64,000 bases of DNA. Origin: Paraphysomonas bandaiensis. Lineage: Eukaryota > Chrysophyceae. Positions 35,430 to 48,198 of this stretch are shown here, one piece after another (position 1 is the stretch's first letter; each line of letters begins with the position of its first letter). The notes under the pieces were generated by a model. That model was not told where the DNA came from and did no database searches. It was given only the letters and a program-made list of their open reading frames with translations. The stretch covers positions 81,147 to 145,146 of the forward strand of contig CBFFRP010000059.1 in NCBI GenBank assembly GCA_965644295.1, in the 5' to 3' direction. Position numbers and translations under genes: made by a program.

Positions 35430-38400
35430 ATGGCTGAAGCATTTCAGCGCAATAAACTCTATGAATATCGTGCCAATTCTAATCTTGTATTAGAAGCAGA
35501 TAGAGAGGTAAGAAGAAGAGCAGATGAGGCTACTGGTGAAGTCGAGACATTACATGGTAAACTAGGATCTGTACGTATGGGAGATCGATTAGAAAGAGAT
35601 AAACATGAAGATTTAAATGATCGTATAAAGAAAGCGAATGCAAAAAGACAATTAGAAGAGGCAAATAGGGAGGAGAGCAAGAGAAAAAAACGAAATGCTG
35701 GAGTATTTATTGCAGGAAAAGGATCCAACGTTCTCTCTGTTACTGAAAGTATGGACTCGATTAATTATCGTCCGAAAACGCGTGAATCCCGCATGGCTTA
35801 CGAGGAAATGTTGAATTTTATCCAAATATCACTCGGGGACCAGCCGCAGGATATCTTGATGGGTGCTGCTGAGGAGGTACTGTCTATCCTTAAAGACGAT
35901 TCCATGCGAGACCCTGATCGTCACAGAGAGATTGAAAAAATTCTTTCTCGCATCCCGTCCGAGAAGTTTCATAAATTGGTAAATCTAGGGAAACAGATTA
36001 CGGACTTTAATGTGGGCGGGGAAGAGGAGGAGACAACTCGAATGGACGAAGGTGTTGGAGTAGCTGTAGTATTTGATGATGACGAAGATGAAATGAATGA
36101 TGATCTCAGCGAGGAACATGATAGCGATGAAGATGATGATGGGGGCGTGGAGACAATGGGGGGAACCCAGCTTAAGGGTGTGGATGATGAGGAAGGTGAT
36201 GCTGACGCCGATAATCAATTCACACTCTCGGTCCATGATATTGATGCCCACTGGCTTCAGAGACAGCTCTCCAAGTTCTACAATGATGCGAATGTATCTG
36301 CGAAGCTGGCAGAAGATACTTTAAATATCCTCCAGATCTCGGACGAAAGAGGATGCGAGAACGAACTTGTGGTATTGCTGGACTTCAACAAATTCGATTT
36401 CATCAAATTATTGCTAAGAAACCGCGCCAAGATTCTGTATTGCACGAAGTTGAAACAGGCACAGAGCGACGCAGAGCGAGAGGCAATAGAAAAAGAAATG
36501 CAAGCCGATATAGATGGTGGTGGAGCAGCTATACTCGATCAGCTCCAGCAGACTGCCACTGCAGAAAGCTGGGCGGCTGATCGTATTGGGGAGTTTGCGA
36601 ATAAGGCACGGCGGGAGGCACGGGCCCTCAACCGGTCAGGTGGAGATTCTCGAGGTGGAGATGAAGTTGAGGAGACTGTGGGGGGTGTGGGGGCGATACA
36701 GAATGGCCGCGGAAGCGGGGCCGGTGCGGAAAAGACTCTTGATCTGGATAGCCTTCAGTTTGCTGAGGGTGGACATCTGATGTCCAACAGCCGGTGTGAG
36801 CTGCCGGAGAAGAGCTGGCGAGCACAGAAGAAGGGATACGAGGAGGTTCATGTTCCGGCCTTACGTCCAATCATATCATCCAAAGAGAAGCTTGTACAGG
36901 TCACAGATCTTCCAGAGTGGTGTCAGCCCGCATTTCCTGGCGTCAAAGCACTTAATCGCATTCAGAGCCGCATGGTGGACTCGGCTCTACGGGGATCAGA
37001 TAATATACTTCTTTGTGCCCCTACTGGTGCTGGTAAAACGAACGTTGCGTTGATGTGCATGTTGAGTGTAATAAGTCAATACCGAAAAGATGATGGGAGC
37101 ATTGATTTAGATGGATTTAAGATCGTCTATGTTGCTCCAATGAAAGCCTTAGTGCAAGAGGTGGTTCAAAATTTTGGGAAGAAACTGGCACCCTTCGGAA
37201 TGACTGTGAGAGAGTTGTCAGGTGATCAGAATCTGACCCGGCAGCAGATTCAGGAAACTCAACTGATAGTTACTACTCCTGAGAAATGGGACATTGTAAC
37301 TCGTAAGGCTGGGGACAGAGCGTACACTCAGCTGGTACGATTGATGATCATCGACGAGATACATCTCCTACACGACGACAGAGGGCCAGTGCTGGAGGCA
37401 CTTGTAGCACGCACTATTCGGCAGATAGAGACTACACAGGATATGGTAAGAATGGTGGGTTTATCTGCGACCCTTCCTAATTTCGAAGATGTTGCAACTT
37501 TCCTTCGTGTTGACCCTGAGAAGGGGTTGTTTTTCTTCGATAACTCTTTCCGTCCTGTCCCGCTACAGCAGCAATATATTGGCGTGACAGAAAAGAAGGC
37601 TCTCAAACGTTTTCAATTAATGAATGAGATTTGTTATGAGAAAGTGCTCCAACATGCGGGCAGGAACCAAGTGCTTATATTTACCCACTCCAGAGCAGAG
37701 ACCGCAAAAACAGCCCGCGCTTTGCGGGATATGGCGATGGACAACGATGCACTGTCACAGTTTGTGAAAGAAGACAGCGCTTCTCGTGAGATTCTTCGAG
37801 AAGAGGGAGAAGCTGCCAAAAATCCGGATTTGAAAGATCTCCTTCCCCACGGGTTCGCTATACACCACGCTGGATTAGTACGCTCAGACCGGACCTTAGT
37901 CGAGGATCTGTTCGCTGACAAGCACGTGCAAGTGCTTGTCTCCACAGCAACTCTGGCTTGGGGTGTAAATCTTCCCGCTCACACAGTTATACTCAAAGGT
38001 ACACAGATGTATTCTCCCGAGCAAGGCCGGTGGGTGGAGCTATCACCTCTCGATATTATGCAAATGATGGGAAGAGCGGGACGGTATGGAATGGACTCCG
38101 AAGGAGAAGGGATAATAATAACCGCCCATTCGGAGCTTCAATACTATCTCTCTCTCATGAACCAACAGCTGCCGATCGAAAGTCAGTTCATAAAGAAACT
38201 ACCGGATATGCTGAATGCGGAGATTGTACTGGGAAGCGTCCAGTCTGTGCGAGAGGCTGCCACCTGGTTGGGCTACACGTATCTCTTCATTCGAATGCTG
38301 CGCAATCCAGAAATGTATAGCATTTCTGCGGACGAACTCAGTAGCGATCCAGTTTTAATGCAAAGAAGGGTAGATCTCGCCCATTCCGCTGCTGTGATTC

Positions 38401-41400
38401 TGGACCGACATAATCTTATTCGATACGACAGAAAATCAGGGATGTTTCAAGTAACAGCCCTAGGTCGGGTGGCAAGTCACTACTACGTTAGCCACGACAG
38501 CATCAATGTGTTCAATGAATACCTGAAACCCACAATGAGCGATATTGAAATATTTCGCCTATTTAGTCTTTCGGGTGAGTTTAAATACATTCATGTTCGC
38601 GAGGAAGAAAAACTTGAGTTAACAAAGCTTCTAACTCGAGTACCGATTCCCGTGAAAGAAGGTGTTGAGGAGCCAGCTGCCAAAGTCAATGTTCTCTTGC
38701 AATCATATATATCCAGGCTTCGCCTTGAGGTTTGAATCCAGACTTTCCTCTTATTTAACGATGGTAATTGTTTGTTCACAGGGTTTTGCGCTAGTAGCGG
38801 ACATGACTTACATCCAACAATCCGCATGCCGTTTGATGCGGTGCCTCTTTGAGGTGGCTCTCAAGCGTGGATGGGCTTCGCTTGCAAACAAGACCTTAGC
38901 AATATGTAAAATGGTTGAGCGACGGACTTGGGGATCGCAGTCTCCGCTGAGGCAATTCGGTTCTATTCCTGAGGTAATCATTCGTAAGCTCGAGAAGAAC
39001 AGTGATATCAACTGGGAAAGGTATTATGATCTCAAACCTCAGGATCTGGGTGAAATGGTCAAGATCCCAAAGATGGGGAAGACTTTGCACAAATACGTAC
39101 ATATGTTTCCAAAACTTGAATTGAGTGCACACTTTCAGCCTATCACTCGATCTCTTCTTATGGTGGACCTTACCATCACCCCTGATTTCCAGTTCGATTC
39201 ATCTGTAAGTTGATTTCTCGGTAGTTTGTATTACTAGTGATATTCTGGCAGGTTCACGACTACTCTCAGTTATTTTGGGTTATTGTTGAGGACGTGAATG
39301 GAGAATCTATCCTCCATCACGAGGCCTTTATCCTGCGGAAAAATTATGCGTCCGAGGAACATCACATGAGCTTTTCTGTCACTCTTACGGACCCTTTGCC
39401 ACCCCAGTATTTTATCCGAGTTGTGTCCGACCGCTGGATGCATGCCGAGACTGTCCTGCCCGTGTCGTTCAGACATATTCTTCTGCCACACAAATACCCA
39501 CCTCCTACAGAGCTCTTAGATTTACAGCCTCTACCTGTGTCAGCATTGCGCAATTCTCGTCACGAAACCCTCTTCAGTGGCACATTCAAGCACTTTAACC
39601 CCATCCAAACCCAGACCTTTTCGGCACTCTATGAAGGAGATGATAATGCTCTTGTATGTGCTCCTACTGGATCAGGAAAGACGATATGTGCAGAGTTCGC
39701 CATGCTTCGCTTGTTCTCTGGTAACCCTAATGCACGCTGTGTGTATATCACACCGAAACAGGTATGCCGGCTTTGTATGGTTTCGCTGCTTTATATATAA
39801 TCACTGTTGATACAGGAAACCTGTGACCTCATGTATGAACACTGGCGCGAGCGTTTTCAAGACAAATTGGGATTATCCGTCGTGAAGTTGGTTGGCGATA
39901 TCACACCTGACCTTAAGCTTCTAGAGACCGGAAATGTTATTGTGTCAACTGCAGTCCAGTGGGACGTTCTGAGTCGACGCTGGAAGCAAAGAAAGGTCAT
40001 TCAGAATATCGCGCTGTATGTGTTCGATGAGGTTCATCTGATCGGAGGAACCGACGGGGCTACACTGGAAATTGTTGCTTCACGTGCACGATACGTCGCC
40101 TCCCAATTAGGCAATAAGGTTCGTGTTGTTTTGCTTGGGTCTTCCATCGCAAATGCAAAGGATATTGCTGATTGGATGGGTGTTCCTAATCATGCGATGT
40201 ACAACTTCCCTCCTTCTGTACGACCAGTTCCCCTAGAGATTCATATGCATGGTTTCGAGACCAACCATTTCGGGAACCGCTTGCTATCTATGGCAAAGCC
40301 CACGTATACGGCTATTGTTGGACACTCCCCGGACAAGCCCGCCTTGGTGTTCGTTCCTTCCCGGAAGCAGTGCCAGTTAACGGCTATTGATATCATTACA
40401 TACGCCGCCGCTGGAGGTACTACGGATAGATTCCTACACACAGATCCGGAAAATCTGAAAGACGTGCTGGAAACCTTTAAAGAACCTGCCCTAGCACAGA
40501 CTGTGGCTCATGGTGTTGGGTTTGTTCATATGGGTCTTACCCGCAGTGATAAGAACCGCGTTCTTGGACTCTATAGGGACGGAATTATTCAAGTTCTTGT
40601 GTGCCCCTTCGATATGTGCTGGTCCCTTTCTACCCCTGCTCACCTCGTAGTTGTGATGGAAACCACCTACTACGATGGCAAAGAGCATAGTTTTGTGAAC
40701 TATAGCATTACGGACATCATGCAAATGCTCGGACTGGCAAGTCGCCCGCTCACAGACGACACTGGCAAGGCTGTGATTCTTTGCCACGCTCCAAAGAAGG
40801 ATTTTTTGAAGCGCTTGGTAAATGACCCCCTTCCAGTAGAATCTCATATTGACCAATTTCTTCACGATCACTTAAATGCTGAAATTGTGACGAAGACGAT
40901 TGAAAACAAACAGGATGCAGTGGATTATTTAACATGGACTTTCTACTATCGCCGCCTCACACAAAATCCAAATTACTACAATCTTCAGGGCACCAGTCAC
41001 CGTCATTTATCTGACCACCTCTCTGAACTGATTGAGAGCACAATTGCGGATCTTGAAGAGTCGAAATGCATTGCTGTGGAAGATGATATTGATCTCTCTC
41101 CTCTCAACCTGGGTATGATTGCTAGCTACTATTATATTCAGTACACAACGGTGGAGTTGTTTGCCTCGAGCATCACAGCAAAGAGTAAACTAAAGGGCTT
41201 ATTAGAAATCCTCTCATCCGCCTCGGAGTATTCTTCTCTCAGTATCCGGCAATCAGAAGAGACAATATTATCGAAACTGGCGAAACATCTTCCTCAGGCC
41301 CTCCCAGCCTCTGCTTCGTACGAAAACCCGTCTACCAAAGCTCTGCTGCTACTACAGGCCCATTTTTGCCGTCGTCTCTTGGGGGTGGATCTGATATCGG

Positions 41401-42236
41401 ACCAAAAAATTGTTCTCACCAAAGCCCCAAAATTGATTCAATCTTTGGTGGATGTTATATCGTCTCAAAGCTGGCTGCGTCCTGCCCTTGCTTCCATGGA
41501 GCTTTCCCAAATGATTGTGCAAGGGCAATGGGACAAGGACTCTGTCCTGCTTCAAATCCCTCACTTTACAGCTGAAATTATATCTCGGTGCAAGCAGAAT
41601 GATCCGCCAGTCGAAAGTGTGTTTGACATTCTAGATCTCGAAGATGAGGACAGAGACAGACTCCTCCAGTTATCATCAGAAAAAATGTCTGATGTTGCTG
41701 TCTTCTGTAATGCCTATCCCAATATTGAGCTGTCATACGATGTGAGTGCTAAAGAGGGTGAAGAGGTAAGTGTTGGCACTAGAATTTATGTTTCCAGTGT
41801 ATTTTACATGTATATGCCTCAGGTGGAAGCGGGAGATACGGTCACGGTTATGGTCACTCTACAACGAGAAATAGACGAAGAAGATGAGATTGACCCTTCC
41901 ACCATTGGGAAAGTCGTCTGCCCTCGCTACCCAACAGAGAAGGTAGAGGGGTGGTGGCTGGTGGTAGGTGATACCAATTCGAATTCTCTGCTCTCAATTA
42001 AGAGGATGAATATTGGCTCTCGCAGTAAGGTATGTGTCTTTCTGAAGTTTATTCAGTGTGTTTTAATGACTTATACGATGGTGTAGGCAAAACTTGAGTT
42101 TTCAGCTCCTGATGACCCTGGAGATTATAATCTTACGCTATATCTCATGAGCGACAGCTATTTGGGCTGTGATCAGGAGTATGAAATACCTTTAACGGTG
42201 GTCGCAGGTGACGACGATATGGATGATGAGGAATAG
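35430..42236 (+). CDS. BRR2: BRR2 / SNRNP200, U5 snRNP helicase
   Basis: Six exons: 35430-38729, 38782-39204, 39252-39761, 39816-41765, 41823-42029 and 42087-42236, giving 2179 residues (human about 2136). The ATG at 35430 gives [20 protein letters not shown], the family's usual N-terminus. It has two Ski2-like helicase cassettes, each with a Sec63 region. Cassette 1 has Walker A APTGAGKT and DEIH; cassette 2 has APTGSGKT and a DEVH box, with looser later motifs as expected for the inactive second cassette. An acidic insert lies near residues 205-275. BRR2 unwinds U4/U6 in the nuclear spliceosome. Intron 4 (41766-41822) is 57 nt with no in-frame stop, so its retention would add 19 residues. 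The second cassette and long N-terminal region separate it from ASCC3 and SKI2. Confidence 0.95.
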
Positions 42237-43002
42237 TTGAATTAGTCTTCAGGAAGCAGCATTCGTACTTCGCATTTCGCCACAGTGGCAATGTTCCATT
42301 AGCATATCGGTAGGCTTTTAGTATGCAGCATATTTGCCAGGAGTATATCCACTATATATGGCTTGAAATTGTAATGTCATAAACACACATCATAACCCTC
42401 ATATTTGTTGTTGCCATATCGCAATGTTGTGCTGTGGTTAAGTACACGACTACCAAATGGTCATGCAATATTTCCCCTTTTATTTGTATAGCTTCGTTTC
42501 GAAGAATCACAAAAAAGTTATCGACATATTTGCTTGCACATCACATTCAGTGCCCTTTTACCTCATACGACCTGTGTGAACTCTTCGCTCGAAGAGTGTC
42601 ACAACCAGCTGTTATTCTGGGGTCTCAAGTGTAAATTACGGTGTAAGCCCGTGAGCCTATCATTGTTAACATGTGATAGATCTCATTTAAAATTTCAACA
42701 CTGCGCGATCTATACAGTTAAGTGTTGTAGCTATCATCTGTAGAGTTGCGACTTGCTCAGTCGAAATTAATTTGTTACAATCTATAGTTACAGCATACAA
42801 CACAGTGTTGAGCTTTGCTGTTGGAGAGCAATAAAGCTGTAGTTCAAAGGTACTTGAATCTTGAATTATAACTGTTAATGGAAGAATACAGAAGTGGTAA
42901 GCTGTATTGTGGGAAATTATGTCATGATAACAATCATAGTAGTGAAACTGAAATAGACCGTATACGATCGTGATATATCTAAGATTTTATGGAAATGATT
43001 TG
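42237..43002. other. Intergenic 3' of BRR2
   Basis: AT-rich sequence with no supported gene or repeat, ending at the copia-2 target-site duplication (ATTTG, 42998-43002). Confidence 0.5.
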
Positions 43003-43322
43003 TGTTAGAAATAGACATTTTTAGTAATAAGACCTTTGTTAACACTTATATGGAATATTATATAATTATAAGAGATACCATACTTCATTCATTGACGTTC
43101 ACCAACTCTTTCTATCTCTACTACACCAACCATTTCTAGTACGATCTTACATCGTCACTATCTTGTACAGTCAGTATATTTCAGTTTTATCACTACAATG
43201 GCTATCATATTATTGGTTCTCATACTACAGCTAGCTACTACTGTATTCTTTGAGTAACGGATATAATTCTAATATCTTGGAAACTACAGCTTTTAATTGC
43301 TCACAAACAGCAAAACTCAACA
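43003..43322 (-). repeat. copia-2 3' LTR
   Basis: 320 bp, TGTTAGAAAT...AACTCAACA on the plus strand; matches 48198-48517 with no difference seen. Confidence 0.97.
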
Positions 43323-43449
43323 CTCCCTCTCAATTCAAAGCTGTAACACATGGCATAACTGACGGATACGCAACCACCGAAACCGTATAGGACAAACCGG
43401 TGGACGTATGGCTCCGACGTTTCAGCTAGCCTCTCCGTAGACAACACGT

Positions 43450-46400
43450 TTATGAGCCTCTGTTTCGTTTGTATGAATTCTCTCTGATGACATCCACAGA
43501 TGACTTCTGATCTTCTCCTAGACATCTCTTTCTATGCTTCTCGTATATAACGCCACACAAAGATTTCGTAAATATGTCTGCAGTCTGGTTATCAGTTCCA
43601 ACGTGATACAATATCGCAGTGTTAAAACGTCCTTCTGGATCTACATGTTCACGCACCCAGTGGTATTTGATTTCAATGTGTTTTGATCTTTTGTGGAACA
43701 CTGGATTTAATGCTAGATCACGAGCACTCTGGCTATCTAAAAAAAATGGAGTGGGTTCGTACAGTCGAAGTCCCAATTCGGCCAACACCCCCCGAAGCCA
43801 CACCAGTTCTTGCATGCCAGCGTACATAGCTTGGTACTCACTCTGCATTGAAGACGTAGACACAGTAACTTGTAAGATTGATTGCCAGGTGAGTGGTCCA
43901 CCTGCTGCAAACACAATGTATCCAGTTGTCGACCTTCGTGACACAGTATCGCCTGCCCAGTCAGCGTCTGTGAAAATATGCATGTCAAAGCTCTTACCAC
44001 TGAACCGAATACCTTTCCGCACAGTACCCCTGATGTATTGTAACAAATAAGTCATCAACTTGCATGTAGCCTTTGTTGGTTTCGAAGCATATCGTGACAA
44101 TAGGCCAACAGCATACGCAATATCTGGACGCGTATTCATTGATAGATATAGCATGGCACCTAGTAAGCTACGATAGGGATAATTGTCGACTCCCTCTTCC
44201 TCCTGAGATGAGTTCTCACTATCAGTGCAATTAATCCTGTCCATGGCATCTACAGGTAGTGGGGATTTGCGAACTTTGTTTGAAGGTCCAAGGAATGCTG
44301 CATATTTGGTGAGAATTTTTTCAGCGTATGTCGATTGGTCAAGTTGAATATAATTCTTGGTCCTTGTAACTCGAACGTTGAGAAAATGCTCTAATTCTCC
44401 CATGTCTGACATGTCAAATCTTTCACAAAACCGTTTCTTGATTTCTGTCAAAATAGTCAGATCCGCACAAGCGATTACTATATCATCAACGTATATGGTT
44501 AAGTACACACGATGACCTTTGTACATCATATAATATAGACATGGTTCTAAAATGCAGGGTTTGAATCCCAAAGACTTTATAAATCCATGTATGGTCTTCC
44601 ACCATGAACGTGGAGAACTCCGAAGGCCATATAGTGAGCGATATAGTTTGAAACAGTGTCCTGGTGGCAACTGAAAATCGGGAGGAGGGTCCATGTACAC
44701 GTCTCCTTCGATTTTAGCATAACAGAATGCATTCGACACGTCAAGTTGATGGATGTGCATACTAAACATGAAAGCAAGGGCAATGATTAGTCTAACCGTA
44801 ATCGATTTCACCACAGGAGCAAATGTATTTTCGACGTCTATACCTGTCCTTTGACCATATCCCAGAGCGACCAGACGAGCTTTATGCTTTTTTATTGATC
44901 CATCTTTATTGTATTTTCGTTTGAACACATATCTGGACTTTAGAGGTCTAACACCAGGTGGCGTCTCAACGACATTAAACACTTCCCGCTTGAATAATGC
45001 ATTCCGTTCTAATCGTCTAGCTTCCTTCCAATTTGAAGCTTCAGGACATGTCAATGACTCTTCATACGTCTCAGGCTCTCTATAAGTAGACGAGTTAGAC
45101 ATAAGTGCGCAATCACTCTCATCACACAAGTTAACAATCTCCTCGTCATGGAGAAGGTTTACCTCACCCAGGGTGGACACATTAGTCAACACCCTTCGGA
45201 TTCGCGTACGTTTACCACTGGTCTCCCTTGACTCAGCATGTACAGTACCACTATTCTCACTTGGCACACAAGAAGGTACATTCTCAAAGACACGATTCGC
45301 GCTGACCCCACTCGGTACAGCACCCGCACTACTCTCCGGCAAAGTACGAAGGGACATTCTCTTCCCTGGAATCTCATCCGCCGTAGACTTATTGGGCGTG
45401 TCACCCGAAGCCGGCGTAGATGACGATCCACCTCTCTTGTCGTCACAAGAACGAGGTTTTGAGTACAGCCTGCGGTTATAGTCACCAGTCAACTCGGCAA
45501 TATCACGTACGTGAATAGGGACTTTTTCTTCTATCTGCTCTTTCCCAGCAGTTACTAGCGCCCTAAACGCCACAATTAGTCCTTTTCGCACCACAACTCT
45601 CGTAGTCTTGAAGAGAAACCCGTCGTCCACATGATACGAACCAATCAGATGTTTAAACTCTTCAACTGATCGATCTAATGGGTCAGTTTTGACTAAGGCC
45701 TCTTCAAGCTCTGCATAGTACTCCTTATCTCTTGGAGGTATACTTTCATCATACAGAACATGTACTGATACGACTTCTTTGTCACCAAGCCACACACGGG
45801 ATCCCTTTTTCGTATTGGATAGACCTATGAAATACCCAGTCTGCGACTTCTCCTGCCAGTCCTTTCGACGATCACCTTTGGGAATAAGCACATAAGCCTT
45901 GCACCCCCAGCGTCGAAATCTCGATAAGTCAGGGACTGAACCTCCTGGGACGCATTCCATTGGAGACATCCAACCTCGATATGTACGTGTAGGCATTCGT
46001 CGAACTATCATGCATGCATATACATAAGCATCCCACCAAAAAATTACGGGTAATCCTGAGTCCATTAACAGAGCCAGAGTCATTTCTCCCAATGTTCGAT
46101 TCCTACGCTCAGATACACCATTCATCTCAGGGCTGTCTGTGGAGCTCCAAGTGATGCTAGTTCCAAACTTGCTCATTAAGTATTGCTGAATGGACTTGTC
46201 GATCAACTCAGCCCCCCCATCCGAATGGTACTGTATCAACCGGTGTGAACCGGGATATGTAGGGAGTTTACGCTCAACCCAGTCCTTCACGCAACTCAAC
46301 ACCTCATTCGCAGACCGTGTCTCCAACGGATATTCCCAAAACTCCTTGGTGGCTATATCTGATAATGTCAGAACATATTTGTATCCTTGTCTGGATGGGC

Positions 46401-48198
46401 AATTGAAATATACAGCAATGTCCACAGAAACCTTCTCAAGGAACTCTGTAGCTTGCAGTTCGTCATCTCTCTTTGCGGTGAATGATTTCCTTGTCATCTT
46501 TGATTTTGCGCAAGCTTTACAAATACCTTTCATTTTTCGTAAACTCTTCTTGCTGAGATGTCGTCGGGTTAATCCGCTCCCGGTAAAAAGTCTGTGTTTA
46601 AACGCTTCAATCAGCTTATGTTTGCTGACGTGTCCACAGCGCTTGTGTAACATCTCTAACGGATCTTCATGCACCTTGTCGGACAAATATACTTCCTCCA
46701 GCATTGTCAAATTTGGAAGATCAAGTATTTCCTGTAAATTTACATAAGGCATTCCGTTGCTTGAGTAGGTTGCCTCCAATACAGTCTCCCCAGTATCAAG
46801 TCGCACAACAGTGGGCTTGTTCAACAACTGCAATCCATACCCGTGAGAACGGAGTATTCCTCCAGAGCAGATATTCTTGACTGATCCAGGGCAGATCTTG
46901 ATGTCAGTCCAATCGCCAAAGCCTCCAGTTTCCTCATAGTGTAAACTGGATCCAGCTCTGGTTGTCTGTATATTTCCATCCTCCTTCTTGACCGTATGAA
47001 GGAAATTTCTGTCCTTAACAATGAACAGTTTATTAGAGGCACAGCTGTCTAAATACACGGGTTCATCGGAAGTGTGTAGCACCTCTTCAGAGACACATGA
47101 ATCATCATGCGGTTCCTCATACATAATCATGTTCACAGAGTCCGAATCTTCCTCTTGCTCCTCTCTCCGCAAAAAACGATTCCAATCTGTGCGTTTTGCA
47201 GGCTTTTCGTCCAAAAATGGCCGGTTTTTGTCTCCTTGGGCAGAGTCACTACGTACTTGAGCACGAAATTTGCACTTATACGCACGATGTCTGGTGTCTC
47301 CACATACATAGCAGCCATCTGATTTTTTCTTCTCGTTGTTGTCTCTGCGACTCTCAGATCGATTCCTAGCGCCACGACTCTTTCCCTGCCTTCTTAATTT
47401 CGCGATCTTAAGGTCTCTCTTCTTCTTCCAGCACGATTTCTGTGAGTGACCCCGTTTGCCACATTTGGGATAGCTGCACACCTCATTTTCATCAGCAGTG
47501 GAATTCATGTTTACTTCGTCGGTGCCTTCTTTCGGGACACCTTTTGCCTGATCGTATCTCCTGCATATGGTGATCATATCAATAAAGGTTATGTCACCTT
47601 GTAGGTAGAGATTGGTGTACAATTGCTCCAAATCGCTTCGTGTTTCGAGGGCAGTCTGTAACTTCGTTTTTTTAGCGATGTCAGTGGGTGGTTCCCCCAA
47701 CTCGGACATTTTTTGACAGATGCCGTTTAGTCGATCGATTGCTGCGCACACGAGTTCCCCCGGTAGAATTTTGAATCCTGCAAACTTCTTATTCAATTCA
47801 ACTAATTCATATTGGATTTCCCCTCGAAACCGAACAATTAACCTAGAGATGAGTTCACTCGCTAACTGCTCTTTATCAGGATGGTCCTGCGGGAGCATAT
47901 CCTTTTCCCGGAAGTACTGATCCACGATCTCAAGGGCTTCAGCGACTGGTTGAACAGCTTCAAATATCGAACTGATGCACGTGTCTTTCCTCTCCAGCCA
48001 CTTGTCCAGATCCTCCTTGTACTTATTTCGGACTGTCACTGGCGCATTATTTGCTGGTCTTACTGGACGGTCCTCTAGACCCAGATGGTTCCTGTTCTTC
48101 CTCATCAACCACACTTTCAGATTCTTTGACCAATTCACTACACCGAACTGATCAAATTTAGGAAGAAGTTTCCACTCCGAACTACTGTCTGCTACCAT
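43450..48198 (-). CDS. copia-2 Gag-Pol polyprotein
   Basis: A single frame of 1582 residues from the ATG at 48198, whose A is the last base of the 5' LTR, so the start codon straddles the LTR/primer-site junction; in-frame ATGs further upstream lie within the LTR. Order: Gag capsid-like helices (~20-230); two CCHC knuckles, CSYPKCGKRGHSQKSC and CYVCGDTRHRAYKC (~240-310); protease with LDSCASNKLF near 385 (Cys in place of the usual Gly of DSG); pre-integrase HKRCGH; integrase with VSVDIAVYF, YHSDGGAE and MNGVSERRNRT (D,D,E); reverse transcriptase with YVDDIVIA; and RNase H with FTDADWAGD, SSMQSEYQ and FLDSQSARD. No frameshift separates Gag and Pol. Confidence 0.95.
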   Translation of the reverse strand: MVADSSSEWKLLPKFDQFGVVNWSKNLKVWLMRKNRNHLGLEDRPVRPANNAPVTVRNKYKEDLDKWLERKDTCISSIFEAVQPVAEALEIVDQYFREKDMLPQDHPDKEQLASELISRLIVRFRGEIQYELVELNKKFAGFKILPGELVCAAIDRLNGICQKMSELGEPPTDIAKKTKLQTALETRSDLEQLYTNLYLQGDITFIDMITICRRYDQAKGVPKEGTDEVNMNSTADENEVCSYPKCGKRGHSQKSCWKKKRDLKIAKLRRQGKSRGARNRSESRRDNNEKKKSDGCYVCGDTRHRAYKCKFRAQVRSDSAQGDKNRPFLDEKPAKRTDWNRFLRREEQEEDSDSVNMIMYEEPHDDSCVSEEVLHTSDEPVYLDSCASNKLFIVKDRNFLHTVKKEDGNIQTTRAGSSLHYEETGGFGDWTDIKICPGSVKNICSGGILRSHGYGLQLLNKPTVVRLDTGETVLEATYSSNGMPYVNLQEILDLPNLTMLEEVYLSDKVHEDPLEMLHKRCGHVSKHKLIEAFKHRLFTGSGLTRRHLSKKSLRKMKGICKACAKSKMTRKSFTAKRDDELQATEFLEKVSVDIAVYFNCPSRQGYKYVLTLSDIATKEFWEYPLETRSANEVLSCVKDWVERKLPTYPGSHRLIQYHSDGGAELIDKSIQQYLMSKFGTSITWSSTDSPEMNGVSERRNRTLGEMTLALLMDSGLPVIFWWDAYVYACMIVRRMPTRTYRGWMSPMECVPGGSVPDLSRFRRWGCKAYVLIPKGDRRKDWQEKSQTGYFIGLSNTKKGSRVWLGDKEVVSVHVLYDESIPPRDKEYYAELEEALVKTDPLDRSVEEFKHLIGSYHVDDGFLFKTTRVVVRKGLIVAFRALVTAGKEQIEEKVPIHVRDIAELTGDYNRRLYSKPRSCDDKRGGSSSTPASGDTPNKSTADEIPGKRMSLRTLPESSAGAVPSGVSANRVFENVPSCVPSENSGTVHAESRETSGKRTRIRRVLTNVSTLGEVNLLHDEEIVNLCDESDCALMSNSSTYREPETYEESLTCPEASNWKEARRLERNALFKREVFNVVETPPGVRPLKSRYVFKRKYNKDGSIKKHKARLVALGYGQRTGIDVENTFAPVVKSITVRLIIALAFMFSMHIHQLDVSNAFCYAKIEGDVYMDPPPDFQLPPGHCFKLYRSLYGLRSSPRSWWKTIHGFIKSLGFKPCILEPCLYYMMYKGHRVYLTIYVDDIVIACADLTILTEIKKRFCERFDMSDMGELEHFLNVRVTRTKNYIQLDQSTYAEKILTKYAAFLGPSNKVRKSPLPVDAMDRINCTDSENSSQEEEGVDNYPYRSLLGAMLYLSMNTRPDIAYAVGLLSRYASKPTKATCKLMTYLLQYIRGTVRKGIRFSGKSFDMHIFTDADWAGDTVSRRSTTGYIVFAAGGPLTWQSILQVTVSTSSMQSEYQAMYAGMQELVWLRGVLAELGLRLYEPTPFFLDSQSARDLALNPVFHKRSKHIEIKYHWVREHVDPEGRFNTAILYHVGTDNQTADIFTKSLCGVIYEKHRKRCLGEDQKSSVDVIRENSYKRNRGS

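Noticed and set aside
35430-42236. ASCC3 or SKI2 as identity of the large helicase
   Set aside because: The N-terminus, the acidic insert and the degenerate second cassette with DEVH fit BRR2; SKI2 has one cassette only.
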